A stretch of DNA of 64,000 nucleotides, from contig ML664152.1 in assembly GCA_007570785.1 (NCBI GenBank), positions 8,052,202-8,116,201 of the forward strand, written 5' to 3'. The position numbers were made by a program, and so were the translations under genes. This document shows, one piece after another, positions 63,354 through 64,000 of this stretch. The stretch comes from Antilocapra americana. Taxonomy: Eukaryota; Chordata; Mammalia; Artiodactyla; Antilocapridae. A model generated the notes under the pieces. The model did not search any database and had not been told where the DNA came from. It saw only the letters and a program-made list of their open reading frames with translations. Each line of letters begins with the position of its first letter. The stretch's first letter is position 1.

Positions 63354-63897
63354 CTAGAGGAAAAGCAGCACATATAAACAACACATTATATATGTTGAAT
63401 TTAATGCATAGAAAATTTAATAAAAAGGTGGAATTTAATGCATAGAAATCTAAATTAAGTTACTAACAGCCCAGAAAACAAATCAGAGTGCACTCTGCTT
63501 CCCTATTGAACAAAGAGTACCCCATTCCCCTTTTAAGGGAGGTAGGAGTTTCATCCATCACATGCTTCCCTTCTCCTCCCCACTTTGAGCTGATAATGTT
63601 GCTTCTCACTTCACTGAAAAAATAAAACTGAGACCTTCCCCATGCTTTTTTCACCAAGCTGATCAAAGTGCCTGCACCAGCCTTACACACTGTCATGCTC
63701 CTACCCTTCTCCAGATGCCAAGAGGCACAGAGGGAGCCCTCAGAGAACACCAGTGCCAGGGCCTCAGCTTGGAGCCTGTGACTTCACCGGTCTAGGGGGC
63801 AGCAGGGCAGCAGTGTGTTTTCAGCATTCCATATGTTTCTGATGTGAATCTGGGGCTGGGAACCACAATGACAGATGACTGTCGATGCTCTCATTAA
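63354..63897. other. intron DNA without recognised elements
   Basis: No further MRPL3 exon is detected here. A 95-codon minus frame (63463-63750) has no recognisable domain. Confidence 0.45.
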
Positions 63898-64000
63898 AGC
63901 CAAACCCTCTTACACTGTTGGTGGGAATGCAAACTAGTACAGCCACTATGGAAAACAGTGTGGAGGTTCCTTAAAAAGCTGCAAATAGACCTGCCATATG
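63898..64000 (+). mobile_element. L1 3' region running off the window
   Basis: ccctcttacactgttggtgg, then cagtgtggaggttccttaaa: L1 sequence near the end of ORF2, continuing beyond base 64000. Antisense to MRPL3. Confidence 0.92.

Overview
The window is a piece of a ruminant (bovid-like) nuclear genome. The evidence is the repeat set: BovB (RTE) LINEs, Bov-tA and BOV-A2 SINEs, tRNA-derived CHR SINEs of cetartiodactyls, bovine-type L1 3' ends and a fragment that looks like the ruminant mariner. Older mammalian MIR, MER5A, Tigger, MLT1 and L1M fossils lie underneath. There is no bacterial or phage content. A run of exactly 100 N (23285-23384) marks an assembly gap. The species cannot be fixed from this alone.

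One host gene is recognisable: MRPL3, encoding mitochondrial large-subunit ribosomal protein uL3m. It lies on the minus strand and enters from the right edge. Six coding exons (63254-63353, 61597-61657, 49748-49856, 47671-47748, 45416-45493, 32739-32891) have GT-AG borders and compatible phases. They encode the last 192 residues and the stop codon. The first exons and the promoter lie beyond base 64000. A candidate poly(A) signal sits at 32379-32384.

Bases 1 to about 32370 lie downstream of MRPL3. No host gene was found there, only nested and fragmentary transposons with stretches of unannotated sequence between them. Main items: a BovB inside a BovB (3041-6068), a whole short Tigger element with a transposase remnant (6801-7434), the longest BovB (13513-16258), a 3.5-kb L1 (24740-28220), and two copies of one ERV LTR family (23910 and 29424).

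The last MRPL3 intron (32892-45415) is filled mainly by an essentially full-length, gene-sense old L1 (34080-42646) carrying eight later insertions, including two head-to-head young L1 3' ends. The 11.7-kb intron 49857-61596 holds a processed pseudogene of ATP5PD (ATP synthase peripheral-stalk subunit d) antisense to MRPL3, a deleted Tigger1-like element, MER5A and L1/BovB fragments. The intron between the GDVARVW exon and the PATHG exon contains a 26-bp-arm hairpin that looks like a fold-back template-switch mutation.

I found no new multi-gene system. The items most worth checking are the ATP5PD pseudogene, the templated hairpin, the inverted L1 pair and the layered L1 in the last intron. 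Repeat family names come from recognition of consensus sequence by eye, so boundaries are approximate unless a target-site duplication is quoted.
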